A stretch of 64,000 nt of DNA from Croceicoccus ponticola (GCF_004004515.1 NZ_RXOL01000002.1:1-64000), one strand, 5' to 3'; shown: positions 48,110-58,096, counted from the first letter of the stretch. Program-made: numbers and translations. Notes: generated from the letters alone by a model not told the origin.

Positions 48110-49084
48110 TTACTTGCAACCGGCCTTGCCTGCCGTTTCGCTCGACAGGTTGGCCAGTCGGCCGGCGGCCTCGTTCGGATAGACGAGACGGAATTCCTCC
48201 AGCGCCTCGCAAGCCTTGGCTTTGTTGCCCAGCTTCAGCGTGGCGATCGACAAATAGACGAGGCTGTCGGGCGCCCGCGCGCCGCCACGGTTGTCGAGAT
48301 AGTTCTTCAGGAATGCCTCTGCCGCCTCGCGCGGCTTGCCATTATCGAGATAAGCGCGGCCGAGCAGGTTGCGCGCATAAGTCGCGCGGCTGTGCGCGGG
48401 ATATTTGCCGAGCATGGCCACCAGCTGTTTCTGCGCGGCGACGAATTCGCCCGCTTCCCACAGTCGATAGCCATAGACATAGGCATCGTCGCCCGCATCA
48501 CCCGTGTTGGGTCGTTCGACAGCACCGCTGGCCACTGCGCCCGTGGAAGAGGTCGCAGATGCGGCTGCCGGCTTGACGGGTGCCTTGGCGGCGGCGGACT
48601 GAGCAGCGGAACCGGGCGTGGCGGGCTTTGGCGACGGCTTGGCCGCCAAAGGCGTCCCGTCACCAATCCCACCATCGGGCTCGACCGGCATCGGCGCTTC
48701 ATAGGCCCGGGCCTTGGCCTCCAGCGTTTCGAGCCGTGCGCTTAACAGGCGCAGGGCGTTCTGGTTGACCTCGGTCTGCGCGGTCAGCTGCGACAGGGCC
48801 GTTTCCACCGAATCCATCCGCGTCAGCAGATCGGTGACCGGCCCGGTCGAAGGCGCGAGGGCGGGCGCGGGCCCAGGCTGGGCGGGGGTGATCTGCGGCT
48901 CGAAATACTTGCCGTCGGCTCCGGGAAATACCTTGCGCTGCAAGGCGCGGACTTCCGCTTCCAGCTTGCGCAGGCGCGTCGCGTCATCCTGCGCGGCGGC
49001 GGGCATCGGCGACAGCAACGATGCCGACATCAGCGTGCCGAGCAACAAGGCCGGAAAGCGGCGGGTGCGGGTGGCGGACTTCAT
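48110..49084 (-). CDS. cpoB: Tol-Pal system protein CpoB/YbgF
   Basis: 324 residues from the ATG at 49084. A signal peptide ends PAAAQDD; a coiled-coil N-terminal region (RLRKLEAEVRALQRK, then a second helix around VETALSQL) is followed by an Ala/Pro/Lys-rich linker and TPR repeats in the last 120 residues (YGYRLWEAGEFVAAQKQL, YPAHSRATYARNLLGRAYL). It coordinates outer-membrane constriction with peptidoglycan synthesis. Periplasmic. Confidence 0.88.
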   Translation of the reverse strand: MKSATRTRRFPALLLGTLMSASLLSPMPAAAQDDATRLRKLEAEVRALQRKVFPGADGKYFEPQITPAQPGPAPALAPSTGPVTDLLTRMDSVETALSQLTAQTEVNQNALRLLSARLETLEAKARAYEAPMPVEPDGGIGDGTPLAAKPSPKPATPGSAAQSAAAKAPVKPAAASATSSTGAVASGAVERPNTGDAGDDAYVYGYRLWEAGEFVAAQKQLVAMLGKYPAHSRATYARNLLGRAYLDNGKPREAAEAFLKNYLDNRGGARAPDSLVYLSIATLKLGNKAKACEALEEFRLVYPNEAAGRLANLSSETAGKAGCK

Positions 49085-49215
49085 GACGGAACGGACCTTT
49101 CTGGTTCTCGTGTTCGGCACCGTCCTGCCAAGTTCATGCCAAACGGGCGCTTAACGGAGCTGAGAAATTCGAAAACCGGGTGAAGCGGAAATCCGGATCA
49201 GATCCGGAACCTGGG

Positions 49216-50070
49216 TTAATTCTGGGCGGCGGGCGACCTACGCTCAGGCAGACCGGGGCCGGGCTTGCGCGCGGTCAGCGATGCCGCGTCGACGGGGACG
49301 TTCTTGACCGTGCTTTCCCCGGTCGCAAGCGGCGCCACGGCCTTGCCACCAATGGTGATCTTCAGCGCATCGGGCCGCCCGGTCCACAATTGCGGTCCGT
49401 CGGCATCGGCCGGAATCGTGAAGGTTTCGTTCAACGCCATCTGCTTTTGCATCAACTGGCGACCGCTGCGGTCGTAAAACTTGACCCAAATGCCGTCCGC
49501 CGTCGCGGTAAACGTGACATCACCAGTGGGAGCTGCGGCCGGTGTTGCAGTCGTAGCCGGCGCGGAAGCGGCCGGGCTGGCCGCGACTTTTTCCGCTTCG
49601 AGCGCGGGTAGTTCGCTGGCGGGCATGAAATAGCCCCGCCAGATGAAAAAGCCGCCCACCACGATCACGACGAACAGGGCAGCGACGCCCCACGCCAGCG
49701 CGGACGACGGGATGCGGGCCGGATCGCCCGGCTCCATGGTGTCGAGGTTGCGAACCGGAGCATACGTGGCGGTTGCCCCCAGCACATCGCGCAGGCCATC
49801 AACGATGGGCTCTTCATCGAGGCCGAGCGCGCGGGCATAGCTGCGCGCGAAACCGAAAGCGTAAGTGCGGCCCGGCAGATCGTCGAAACGGCCGTCCTCG
49901 ATCGATTTGAGATGACGTTCCGCGATCCGTGTGCGCACGCCGATATCCTCGCGCGACAGGCCCTGTCGTTCACGCTCTGCCATAAGGACCGCGCCGATGC
50001 CGGCGGGGGCGGTTTCAACCAACCCATCGGCCGAGGGGGCATTGTCCGCTTCGTTTTCGCTTTCGTTCAC
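49216..50070 (-). CDS. RodZ-like helix-turn-helix membrane protein
   Basis: 284 residues from a GTG at 50070 (VNESENEADN). HTH_25 domain at about 25-95 (RERQGLSREDIGVRTRI, ending GFARSYARALGLD), one membrane span (VAALFVVIVVGGFFIWRGYF), then a DUF4115 domain to the end. RodZ links MreB filaments to the membrane. Adjacent to ptsP on the same strand, with cpoB following. Symbol left open since alphaproteobacterial members diverge. Confidence 0.78.
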   Translation of the reverse strand: MNESENEADNAPSADGLVETAPAGIGAVLMAERERQGLSREDIGVRTRIAERHLKSIEDGRFDDLPGRTYAFGFARSYARALGLDEEPIVDGLRDVLGATATYAPVRNLDTMEPGDPARIPSSALAWGVAALFVVIVVGGFFIWRGYFMPASELPALEAEKVAASPAASAPATTATPAAAPTGDVTFTATADGIWVKFYDRSGRQLMQKQMALNETFTIPADADGPQLWTGRPDALKITIGGKAVAPLATGESTVKNVPVDAASLTARKPGPGLPERRSPAAQN

Positions 50071-50236
50071 TCGAAATGTCGCCTCTGCTCGTATCGCCCC
50101 GTTGCGAGGCAAGCGTGCCGCATGGCCCAAGTCAAGCGTGACCGTCGTGATTTGCGCCACTTGTTTGCACAACAAACGAAATCGCGAGGGTCACGGCCGT
50201 TCCCGCGAAACATGCGGATGGTCAATCCAATCGATT

Positions 50237-52513
50237 TCAGTCCCAATCGATTCCGCGTTCTTCCGCCCAGGCGATCATCGCCGCGCGCAGGTCCGCGACC
50301 GGCTCGTTCAGCCAGCGGTCCATCGCCTGCGCAATTTCGGCGGTGTCGATCTGACGGACCATTTCCTTGATCGGGCCGACAGAGGCGGGCGTGATGGAAA
50401 GGCGGCGGATACCAAGTCCGATCAGTGCCAGCGCCTCCAGTCGGCGGCCGCCCATTTCTCCGCAAACGGTGACGTCGATCTTGTGCCCGGTCAGCGATTG
50501 CATCACCCGGCGCATGAACCGCATGATCGCGGGGCTGAGCCAGTCATAGCGTTCGGCCAGCTTCGGGTTCGCGCGGTCGGCGGCGAACAAGAACTGGGTC
50601 AGGTCGTTGGTCCCGATCGAAAGGAAGGACAGCTTGGGCGCCAGCACGTCGAGCACTTCGGCCAAGGCCGGAACCTCAAGCATCGCGCCATAACGGATCT
50701 GTTCGGGCAGCATCTTGCGCCGCGCTTTCAGGAATTCCAGTTGCTTTTCGAAAACCGCCTTGGCGGCATCGAATTCCCATGGTTCCGACACCATCGGGAA
50801 CATGACGTTGAGGGTGCGCCCGCCTGCCGCTTCGAGCAGCGATCGCGCCTGCGCTTTCATCAAGCCTTCGCGGCCAAGCGCCAGGCGTAGGGCGCGCCAG
50901 CCCATCGCCGGATTTTCGTCGTCGTGTCCGTCGTCCTGTCGACGCAAGTAAGGCAATGACTTGTCACCGCCGATATCGACGGTGCGGAACACGACCGGCT
51001 TGTCTCCCGCCGCCTCCAGCACGTCGCGATAAAGTTTCGTCTGCCTGTCCCGCTGCGGCAGGGTCGCGGACACGAGGAACTGAAATTCGGTGCGGAACAG
51101 GCCGATCCCGTCCGCGCCGGTCAGGTTCAGCATCGGCACGTCGTCGCGAAGCCCTGCGTTGACCATGATCGTCACGCGCTCGCCGTCCTTGGTAAACGGC
51201 TCGACATCGCGTAGTGCGGCATAGGCCGCCTGTTTTTCGCGGTTCTTCGCCGAACGCGCCTCGAACGCTTCGATCACAGCCCCGCCGGGGCGGATGTTGG
51301 CGATGCCCATCGTGGCATCGAGCAGGATTTCGTCGCCTTCGCGCACGAAACCGCGGAGGCCCTGCACCCTGCCCAGCACCGGCACGCCCATCGCCCGCGC
51401 GACAATGACGACGTGCGCGGTGAGTGAGCCTTCTTCGAGCACGACGCCCTTGAGCCGGCGGCGATCGTATTCGAGCAATTCGGCCGGGCCAAGGTTGCGC
51501 GCGATAAGGATCGCATCGCCGCGCAGGCCCATTGTCGCCGCGGTCCCGACCTGTCCCGACACCATGCGCAGCAGGCGATTCGACAAATCCTCGAGATCGT
51601 GCATGCGTTCTGCCAGCAGCGGATCGTCGATTTGCCGCATGCGCATCCGGGTCCGTTGCTGCACCCGTTCGATCGCGGCTTCTGCCGTAAGGCCGGAATC
51701 GATCGCTTCGCGGATGCGGCGCGACCAGCCTTCGTCGTAGGCGAACATCTTGTAGGTTTCGAGCACGGCCTCGTGCTCTCCGCCCACGCCGAATTCGGCC
51801 TGGCTCGCCATCTTGTCGATCTGTTCGCGCATCTTGTCGAAGGCGAGGTAGACGCGCTGGATCTCCGCCTCGGTATCTTCGGCGACGACGTGTTCGATGT
51901 TGATGCGGGGCTGATGGAACACCGCGTGCCCGGCGGCGAGACCCTTGACCAGCGGCAGACCGGTCAGCTGCTGTGGTTCGGTGAATTGAGGACTGGCCGA
52001 CAGCGCGTCGTGTTCGTCGACCAGACCCGCATTGCTGATGAGTTCGGCCAGCACCATCGCCACGGTCTGCAGCGCCTCGATCTCGATTTCTTCGTAGCGA
52101 CGCGGTTCGACATGCTGAACAATGAGCGCACCGACGGCGCGTTCGCGGCGCACGATGGGCACGCCGGCGAACGAATGGAATTTTTCCTCACCCGTTTCAG
52201 GGCGATAGAGGAAGTCCGGGTGGGCTGCCGCCTCTGCAAGGTTCAACATTTCGACATTGGCGGCGATCATGCCGACCAGACCTTCGCCGACGGCCAGCCG
52301 CGTGACGTGAACGGCGCTTTGCTCAAGCCCGCGCGTGGCGAAAAGTTCGAGCATGCCTTCGCGCAAGAGGTAGATCGAGCAGACTTCGCTGTGCAGGTTC
52401 TCGCCGATAATCTCGACGACCTGGTTCAGCTTTGCCTGCGCATTCGAACGCGAGGCCATCACCTCGTGCAGGTTGGTCAGGATCGAACGGGCGGCTGATA
52501 CGGCTGACTGCAT
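50237..52513 (-). CDS. ptsP: Phosphoenolpyruvate-protein phosphotransferase PtsP (EI-Ntr)
   Basis: 758 residues from the ATG at 52513. A GAF domain (about 20-155) is followed by PTS enzyme I: the phospho-His region GSLTAHVVIVARAMG, then GADGIGLFRTEFQFL and GTNDLTQFLFAADR. It feeds phosphate to the nitrogen-type PTS (NPr and IIA-Ntr), linking nitrogen status to regulation. The GAF domain distinguishes it from sugar EI. Longer frame upstream to 52612 is not supported. Confidence 0.92.
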   Translation of the reverse strand: MQSAVSAARSILTNLHEVMASRSNAQAKLNQVVEIIGENLHSEVCSIYLLREGMLELFATRGLEQSAVHVTRLAVGEGLVGMIAANVEMLNLAEAAAHPDFLYRPETGEEKFHSFAGVPIVRRERAVGALIVQHVEPRRYEEIEIEALQTVAMVLAELISNAGLVDEHDALSASPQFTEPQQLTGLPLVKGLAAGHAVFHQPRINIEHVVAEDTEAEIQRVYLAFDKMREQIDKMASQAEFGVGGEHEAVLETYKMFAYDEGWSRRIREAIDSGLTAEAAIERVQQRTRMRMRQIDDPLLAERMHDLEDLSNRLLRMVSGQVGTAATMGLRGDAILIARNLGPAELLEYDRRRLKGVVLEEGSLTAHVVIVARAMGVPVLGRVQGLRGFVREGDEILLDATMGIANIRPGGAVIEAFEARSAKNREKQAAYAALRDVEPFTKDGERVTIMVNAGLRDDVPMLNLTGADGIGLFRTEFQFLVSATLPQRDRQTKLYRDVLEAAGDKPVVFRTVDIGGDKSLPYLRRQDDGHDDENPAMGWRALRLALGREGLMKAQARSLLEAAGGRTLNVMFPMVSEPWEFDAAKAVFEKQLEFLKARRKMLPEQIRYGAMLEVPALAEVLDVLAPKLSFLSIGTNDLTQFLFAADRANPKLAERYDWLSPAIMRFMRRVMQSLTGHKIDVTVCGEMGGRRLEALALIGLGIRRLSITPASVGPIKEMVRQIDTAEIAQAMDRWLNEPVADLRAAMIAWAEERGIDWD

Positions 52514-52707
52514 GTGCCATGCGTTAAAGCACAGGAGGGCGGAACGCAAAACGGGTAATGTGCAACCATGCCCGACGTCGCGGCCGAAATTCCGAAATAC
52601 GGCCAATAACAACGGTTCGCCGGATTAATATAAATGCCGCTTCGCCATATAATTCGCCAAGCAATGCGAATGGTCATGTCCCGCGTCGCCCGATCACCCA
52701 AACTGAA

Positions 52708-52736
52708 ACGCCCCCGAGCCAGTAGCTCGAGGGCGT
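52708..52736 (-). terminator. Probable terminator after YdcH-like gene
   Basis: ACGCCCCCGAG and CTCGAGGGCGT form an 11-bp stem (one mismatch pair) around a 7-base loop, 30 to 60 bases downstream of the minus-strand YdcH-like stop. The T-run is weak. Confidence 0.5.
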
Positions 52737-52764
52737 CATGTCTGATTGGATGGTGAATCGCTTG

Positions 52765-52920
52765 TCAGTGGAGCGCGATTTCCTCCTTGATCTTCAACTT
52801 GGCGCGCTTCAACGACTGGATCCTCGCACTATCCGGCGCTGGTCGCGCCTGCTCTTCACGCAGCTTTCGTTCAAGTCCGTCGTGCTTGGTCTGAAGAGCG
52901 GTGATGTGCGTCGATTCCAT
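52765..52920 (-). CDS. YdcH-family (DUF465) small coiled-coil protein
   Basis: 51 residues from the ATG at 52920. MESTHITALQTKHDGLERKL then SLKRAKLKIKEEIALH matches DUF465: a helix, a short Pro break and a basic second helix. Divergent from a second DUF465 gene 356 bp to the right, a paralog arrangement common in Sphingomonadales. Function unknown. Confidence 0.8.
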   Translation of the reverse strand: MESTHITALQTKHDGLERKLREEQARPAPDSARIQSLKRAKLKIKEEIALH

Positions 52921-53276
52921 GGCAATCTCCTGCGTTGGTGTGGGGGACTCTCCCGAACCTTGATCCCGACCGTAGAAACTTTCCGACCCATGCCCGATGG
53001 TGCGACTCGTTAGCCATCGCCACCAGAAGACAGATTGAAACACGGATTGCCGGCTTTGCGAAGATATCTTGCGCAAAATTTTCGACGGGCCGAGGCTTGC
53101 GACAGGTGATCGGCGAGAAGTTTGTGAACGAGTGGGGGCGGGGCGGAGGCGGGGCGGCAAGCGCTGGGATGTGGCGATTGCAACGGACCGCGACCCGTGC
53201 GAAAGACGCGCCGCCGGCTCGGCCTTTACTAAGGTCCGACGCAGCCGGCGGGTTCTGAATGGGGACTATCGAGCGC
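52921..53276. other. Intergenic region between two divergent YdcH-like genes
   Basis: About 0.36 kb with no convincing gene. It should hold both promoters. Overlapping frames seen here (for example 52935-53258 on the plus strand) do not resemble proteins. Confidence 0.5.
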
Positions 53277-53471
53277 ATGAACGAAGACGAGATGCGCAAG
53301 CGGCTTGAAATCCTGAAAGTCGAGCATCGCGATCTCGACGCCGCCATCGCCGCGCTTTCGGAAAATCCCGCGACCCAGCTTCAGGTCGCCCGGCTGAAGA
53401 AGCGGAAGCTGATCCTGAAGGACCAGATCGCGCAATTGGCCGATGCCCTGATCCCCGACATCATCGCCTAA
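53277..53471 (+). CDS. YdcH-family (DUF465) small coiled-coil protein
   Basis: 64 residues from the ATG at 53277. RLEILKVEHRDLDAAIAALSEN and LQVARLKKRKLILKDQIAQL give the DUF465 two-helix hairpin. A second start six codons upstream is possible. Paralog of the divergent gene at 52765-52920; tandem retention hints at different partners or regulation. Confidence 0.82.
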   Translation: MNEDEMRKRLEILKVEHRDLDAAIAALSENPATQLQVARLKKRKLILKDQIAQLADALIPDIIA

Positions 53472-53478
53472 GGGTCGC

Positions 53479-54240
53479 CTACCAGCCCAACGCCTTCCAG
53501 ATACCGAACAGGCTCGTCGCGCTCAGGACTACGCCCACGAAGACCAGCATCGGCTTCACCGGAATATGCCGCGCCGCGTATGCGCCCAGCGGCGCCGCCA
53601 CGACACCGCCGATGATCAAACCCAGCGTGGGTCCGGCAAGATCCGCGATGCCGATGTGCGCGATGAACATCGCCGATACCGCGATCGTCAGGAAGAATTC
53701 GACCGAATTGACCGTTCCGATGACCTTGCGCGGTTCCACCCCCTGGACCAGCAGGTTCGATGTCACGACCGGGCCCCAGCCGCCGCCGCCCGCCGCATCG
53801 AGGAACCCGCCCACAAAGCCGAGCGGCGCGACATGCTTCGCCTCGCGCGGTTTGGGCGGCCAGAACAGGCCGTAGCCGAACAGATAGATGCCGATGAGCG
53901 CGAGATAGCCCAGCACGAACGGTTTTATGACCGAAGCATCGATGCTGGTAAGCAGGTATGCACCCATCAAGCCACCGATGACGCCGGGCACCAGCAACTT
54001 CAGGAATAGCCGCTTGTCGATGTTGCGATGGTAGAGGTGGCTCAGCCCCGAACTTGCGGTCGTGAAGCATTCCACGACATGCACCCTGGCCGATGCCAGC
54101 ACCGGCGGCACGCCGAGCACGCCGACCAGCAGCGAATTGCAGATCACGCCGAACGCCATGCCCAGTGCACCGTCGACAAGCTGGGCCGCGAACCCGATAC
54201 CCACATAGGGAAGCAGCGTTGAAAGCGACGCGAAGTCCAT
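53479..54240 (-). CDS. TSUP-family (TauE/SafE-like) anion exporter
   Basis: 253 residues from the ATG at 54240. Eight or so membrane helices in two halves; LVDGALGMAFGVI and GFVGGFLDAAGGGGWGPV are the two family repeats. Members export sulfite, sulfoacetate or similar organosulfur anions; the substrate here cannot be inferred because no sulfur-assimilation genes are near. Confidence 0.82.
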   Translation of the reverse strand: MDFASLSTLLPYVGIGFAAQLVDGALGMAFGVICNSLLVGVLGVPPVLASARVHVVECFTTASSGLSHLYHRNIDKRLFLKLLVPGVIGGLMGAYLLTSIDASVIKPFVLGYLALIGIYLFGYGLFWPPKPREAKHVAPLGFVGGFLDAAGGGGWGPVVTSNLLVQGVEPRKVIGTVNSVEFFLTIAVSAMFIAHIGIADLAGPTLGLIIGGVVAAPLGAYAARHIPVKPMLVFVGVVLSATSLFGIWKALGW

Positions 54241-54364
54241 GGCCGAATCCCCCATGTAGATGACGGAAGCGGAGATAGTGCCCGGCCAGGTATTGGGCAC
54301 AACCAGTTTTACATGGCGGGCGTGAAGGCGAACTTTCTTGCTGAAACCGCGAATTCCAAACGCA

Positions 54365-55063
54365 TCACTTCCGCCGGTAACGGAAGTACCAGACTTCGTG
54401 CCCCAGCCGGCGGGCCTTGGCCTCGTACCGGGTTTCGGGCCAACCGCCGGGGCGGGTCAGAAAGTCGGCCGGCTTTTCGCACAGCCATTCGAACTTGTCG
54501 GTGTGGCGCTGCATCACCATCAACGCGTGATCGACATAGACCGGATGGTCGGTGCCGAACCGGAATTCGCCGCCCTGTTTCAATTTGGCCGCGATTAGTG
54601 CCACCGGACCGTCATTCATCATCCGGCGTTTCGCATGGCGCGCCTTGGGCCAGGGATCGGGGTGCAGCAGATAAGCGAACGAAAGCGCGCCGTCGGGCAC
54701 ACGGTCCAGCACCTCCAGCGCGTCGCCATGCTGGATGCGCACGTTGGCAAGGCCGCCTTCCTTGACGTGGACCAACGCCTGCGCGACGCCGTTGACGAAC
54801 GGTTCGGCCCCGATGAAGCCGTGATCGGGCAGCATGTCGGCACGATAGGCCATGTGCTCGCCCCCGCCGAAACCGATTTCGAAATGCAGCGGGCGGTCAT
54901 ATCCGAACAGGCGCGCCGCGGTGATCGGACCTTCGTCGGGCACGGCGATCTGCGGCAACAGTGTGTGTACCAGATCCTGCTGGCCCGCGCGCAGGGGTTT
55001 GCCCTTCGACCGGCCATAAAGCCGGTTGAGCGTGGTCGGATCGCCTTCCTTGTGTGCTGTCAT
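54365..55063 (-). CDS. trmB: tRNA (guanine-N7-)-methyltransferase
   Basis: 232 residues from the ATG at 55063. LHFEIGFGGGEH is the AdoMet site; LLHPDPWPKARHAKRRM and the C-terminal ETRYEAKARRLGH are TrmB hallmarks. It makes m7G46 in tRNA. Long upstream frame is not supported. Confidence 0.93.
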   Translation of the reverse strand: MTAHKEGDPTTLNRLYGRSKGKPLRAGQQDLVHTLLPQIAVPDEGPITAARLFGYDRPLHFEIGFGGGEHMAYRADMLPDHGFIGAEPFVNGVAQALVHVKEGGLANVRIQHGDALEVLDRVPDGALSFAYLLHPDPWPKARHAKRRMMNDGPVALIAAKLKQGGEFRFGTDHPVYVDHALMVMQRHTDKFEWLCEKPADFLTRPGGWPETRYEAKARRLGHEVWYFRYRRK

Positions 55064-55134
55064 GGGCGAAGGCCGTTGGCGGCTTGTGCCCGTCTCGTCA
55101 AGGGCGGCTAGCTGGTTGGCCAAGCCGCCGCAGG

Positions 55135-55509
55135 TTACAGGAACCGACTTCCCAACATCAACAACAGCACGACCGTCAGGCCGGTGTTCATCGTGAAGAC
55201 AGCGGCCGAGGCAAGGTCCTTGGCCGCGCCGATCATCGGGTGGAATTCGGGGTGGACCCGGTCGCAAAGCGATTCCAGCCCCGCGTTCATCAGTTCGGTC
55301 GCCGCCGCGCCGCAAAGCGCCATGACGATCAACGCCCACCAGACCGCCCCCGGTCCGACAGCTGCGGTCAGCGCGAGGATGGCGATGCTGCTCAACATCT
55401 GTTGGCGGAACGCCTTTTCGCTACGCCACGCGGTGCGCAGGCCCGCCATCGCGTAACCGGCGCGTTTCAGCAGAGCTTCGTTCTTCAGGGACAACCGCTT
55501 CTCCTGCAT
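55135..55509 (-). CDS. dgkA: Diacylglycerol kinase
   Basis: 124 residues from the ATG at 55509 (a TTG at 55527 is also possible). Three membrane helices with AMAGLRTAWRSEKAFRQQ and ELMNAGLESLCDRV, the conserved active-site helix, followed by GAAKDLASAAV. It recycles diacylglycerol to phosphatidic acid. Lies 134 bp after ctrA on the same strand, beyond a terminator. Confidence 0.88.
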   Translation of the reverse strand: MQEKRLSLKNEALLKRAGYAMAGLRTAWRSEKAFRQQMLSSIAILALTAAVGPGAVWWALIVMALCGAAATELMNAGLESLCDRVHPEFHPMIGAAKDLASAAVFTMNTGLTVVLLLMLGSRFL

Positions 55510-55593
55510 CGCGCCATGTACGGACAACGGGCCGCGCCGCGTTTCGTTGCCGAAAGCGTGTCGGCTGCAGCTTGCAGAGAGCCGTCACAACGA

Positions 55594-55631
55594 AAAAAGG
55601 GCAGGCGCATGGTGCACGCGCCCGCCCTTTG
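55594..55631 (-). terminator. Rho-independent terminator after ctrA
   Basis: On the minus strand, AAAGGGCGGGCGCGTGCACC pairs with GCGCCTGCCCTTT around a small loop and ends in a run of T, about 30 bases past the ctrA stop. Confidence 0.8.
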
Positions 55632-55660
55632 TCAGGGAACCTGTTTGCGTGTGCCGCTGC

Positions 55661-56356
55661 TTATGCGGCCTGCGCTTCCGCACCCGGATCGCGCAGCACA
55701 TAGCCGCGGCCCCAGACGGTTTCGATGTAGTTGTCGCCGTTGCACGCCGTCGCCAGCTTCTTGCGCAGCTTGCAGATGAAGACGTCGATGATCTTCAGTT
55801 CCGGCTCGTCCATCCCGTTATAAAGATGGTTGAGGAACATTTCCTTGGTCAACGTCGTGCCCTTGCGCAGCGAAAGCAGTTCGAGCATCGCGTATTCCTT
55901 GCCGGTCAGGTGCACGCGCGAATTGTCGACTTCGACGGTCTTGGTGTCGAGGTTGACCGAAAGCTTGCCGGTACGGATGACCGACTGCGAATGGCCCTTC
56001 GACCGGCGCACTACGGCGTGGATGCGGGCGACCAGTTCTTCGCGATGGAACGGCTTTGTAACGTAATCGTCGGCACCGAAACCGAACGAGCGCACCTTCG
56101 AATCCATTTCCGAGATACCCGACAGGATGAGCACCGGCGTCTGCACCTTGGCGACGCGAAGCTTCTTCAGAACATCGTACCCGTGCATGTCGGGCAGGTT
56201 CAGGTCGAGCAGGATGATGTCGTAATCGTAAAGCTTGCCGAGATCCAAACCCTCTTCGCCAAGGTCGGTCTGGTAGACATTGAAGCCCTCGGTCGTGAGC
56301 ATCAGCTCGATCGCCTTGGCCGTCGTCGGTTCGTCTTCGATCAGTAGGATACGCAT
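55661..56356 (-). CDS. ctrA: Cell-cycle response regulator CtrA (complete copy)
   Basis: 231 residues. Receiver domain with EDE, phosphoacceptor Asp51 in ILLDLNLPD and the DYVTKPF lysine; the C-terminal winged-helix DNA-binding domain includes [17 protein letters not shown] and [15 protein letters not shown] precedes the ATG. It is the resident ctrA, next to rpoN. Bases 55827-56239 recur unchanged at 1-413, so this copy shares most of its sequence with the second ctrA at the window edge. Confidence 0.95.
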   Translation of the reverse strand: MRILLIEDEPTTAKAIELMLTTEGFNVYQTDLGEEGLDLGKLYDYDIILLDLNLPDMHGYDVLKKLRVAKVQTPVLILSGISEMDSKVRSFGFGADDYVTKPFHREELVARIHAVVRRSKGHSQSVIRTGKLSVNLDTKTVEVDNSRVHLTGKEYAMLELLSLRKGTTLTKEMFLNHLYNGMDEPELKIIDVFICKLRKKLATACNGDNYIETVWGRGYVLRDPGAEAQAA

Positions 56357-56428
56357 AAGAAGCCCCCTTGGTGTCCCTGTCGACCGGCCTCCCTACTCCG
56401 CACCCTATGGAGCCCGCATCGTGAATCA

Positions 56429-56502
56429 TTAACCATGAGCAAAATCGTTTACAAAGGTTAATAAGTTCTGAAACGAATTAACGATTCCAAATAGAGTCTT
56501 AA
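56429..56502. promoter_or_regulatory. Cluster of TTAA half-sites upstream of ctrA
   Basis: TTAA occurs at 56429, 56458, 56478 and 56499, the last three about two helical turns apart, in the AT-rich region before the ctrA ATG. TTAA is the CtrA half-site, so several could form low-affinity autoregulatory boxes, though none shows exact TTAA-N7-TTAA spacing. Confidence 0.3.
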
Positions 56503-56535
56503 TTGCAACAGGTTGAAGCAGGCATTCCGCCCGTT

Positions 56536-58059
56536 TCAGCGTGCTCCCATCAATCGTTTCTGCCGGCGGCGCTGTACCGAACTGCCAAGTCCGATCGCTT
56601 CGCGGTATTTGGCGACCGTGCGGCGCGCCAGCGTGTATCCACGCTCGTGCAGCAGGTCGACGAGCGTGTCGTCCGACAGGATCGCATCGGGCTTTTCAGC
56701 GTCGATCAGGCTGCGAATCGCGGCTTTCACAGCTTCTGCCGACGCGCCTTCTTCGCTCGCACCTGCACCGGTTCCGCCCCCGCTGCGCGCGACGCCGGAG
56801 GAGAAGAAATATTTCAGTTCGAAAGTGCCGCGCCCGCAATTGAGAAACTTGTTCGATGTTACCCGGCTGATGGTCGATTCGTGCATGCCGACCGATTCGG
56901 CCACATCGCGCAGGGTCAACGGAACCAGCGCGCTGACACCGCGCATGAAAAACCCTTCCTGCCGCCGCACGATTTCCCGCGCCACTTTCAGAATCGTCTT
57001 CTGCCGCTGGTCCAGCGCCTTTACCAGCCAGTTGGCATCGGCCAGCTTTTCGCCCAGCCAACCGCGCGATGCGCGATCCTTGCCGCAACCGCGCTTTAAC
57101 GAAGTGTAGTATTCCCGGTCGATCACGAGCCGCGGCAGGGTTTCTCGGTTCAGCGCGATGGCCCAGCCGCCCGCAGTGTCGCCCCGCACGAACACGTCGG
57201 GAACCACCGGCGGCGCGGGATCGCCCCCGATCCGACAGCCGGGCTTGGGATCGTAACCGCGCAATTCGGCGATCATGTCGGCCAGATCTTCGTCATCCAC
57301 CCGGCACATGCGCTTCAACTGCGCCATGTTGCCGCGCGCCAGCAGGTCGAGATTGGCGATCAGCACTTTCATGCACGGATCATAGCGATCCGCCTCTATC
57401 GCCTGGAGCGCGATGCATTCGGCAAGATCGCGCGCGCCGACGCCAGTCGGGTCGAGCGACTGGACCAGCCGCAACCCCGCTTCCGCTTCTGCCAGCCCGA
57501 TGCCGAGCAGTTCGGCGATCTCGCCCAACGGCAAGGTCAGGTATCCCGCTTCGTCCATTTGGTCGATGATCTGATGGGCGACGAACTGGTCTGCCACGTT
57601 GGCCTTGGCCCCGCCGACTTGCGCATGCAGATGGTCGGCCAGCGTGTCGGCGCTGTCGGATGCGCGCTCGATCGGATCGAAATCCTCAGCCCCGCCGCCT
57701 CCGGACGACGACCCTGCACCAATGCCGGACCCCGTGTCGAAATCGCGGTCCAGCATGCCGTCGGGGATGTCGAGCGCGGCCTCGCCATCGCTGCCCCCTG
57801 CTTCGGGCAAGGCTTCGGGCAGAGCATCCGGGATTTGATCGCTGGTCGCGCCGCCAACTATGCCATCGCCAACTGGGGGGCCATCACTATCTGAACCGCC
57901 CGGCGCCAGGTCGACCAGCGGGTTGTCGGCCACGGCATCGACGATGAACGATTCGAGTTCGAGATTGGACAGCGCAAGCAGGCGGATCGCCTGCTGCAAC
58001 TGCGGCGTCATCACCAGCGATTGCGTCTGCCGCAGGTCGAGGCGGGGCCCTATGGCCAT
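56536..58059 (-). CDS. rpoN: RNA polymerase sigma-54 factor
   Basis: 507 residues. N-terminal Gln/Leu-rich activator region (LRQTQSLVMTPQLQQAIRLL), a core-binding region and the C-terminal RpoN box ARRTVAKYREA. It directs enhancer-dependent transcription. Directly downstream of lptB, the usual order. Confidence 0.94.
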   Translation of the reverse strand: MAIGPRLDLRQTQSLVMTPQLQQAIRLLALSNLELESFIVDAVADNPLVDLAPGGSDSDGPPVGDGIVGGATSDQIPDALPEALPEAGGSDGEAALDIPDGMLDRDFDTGSGIGAGSSSGGGGAEDFDPIERASDSADTLADHLHAQVGGAKANVADQFVAHQIIDQMDEAGYLTLPLGEIAELLGIGLAEAEAGLRLVQSLDPTGVGARDLAECIALQAIEADRYDPCMKVLIANLDLLARGNMAQLKRMCRVDDEDLADMIAELRGYDPKPGCRIGGDPAPPVVPDVFVRGDTAGGWAIALNRETLPRLVIDREYYTSLKRGCGKDRASRGWLGEKLADANWLVKALDQRQKTILKVAREIVRRQEGFFMRGVSALVPLTLRDVAESVGMHESTISRVTSNKFLNCGRGTFELKYFFSSGVARSGGGTGAGASEEGASAEAVKAAIRSLIDAEKPDAILSDDTLVDLLHERGYTLARRTVAKYREAIGLGSSVQRRRQKRLMGAR

Positions 58060-58096
58060 CGGTCAACCGGATCATGGAAAAGCCGGGGCATCGAAT

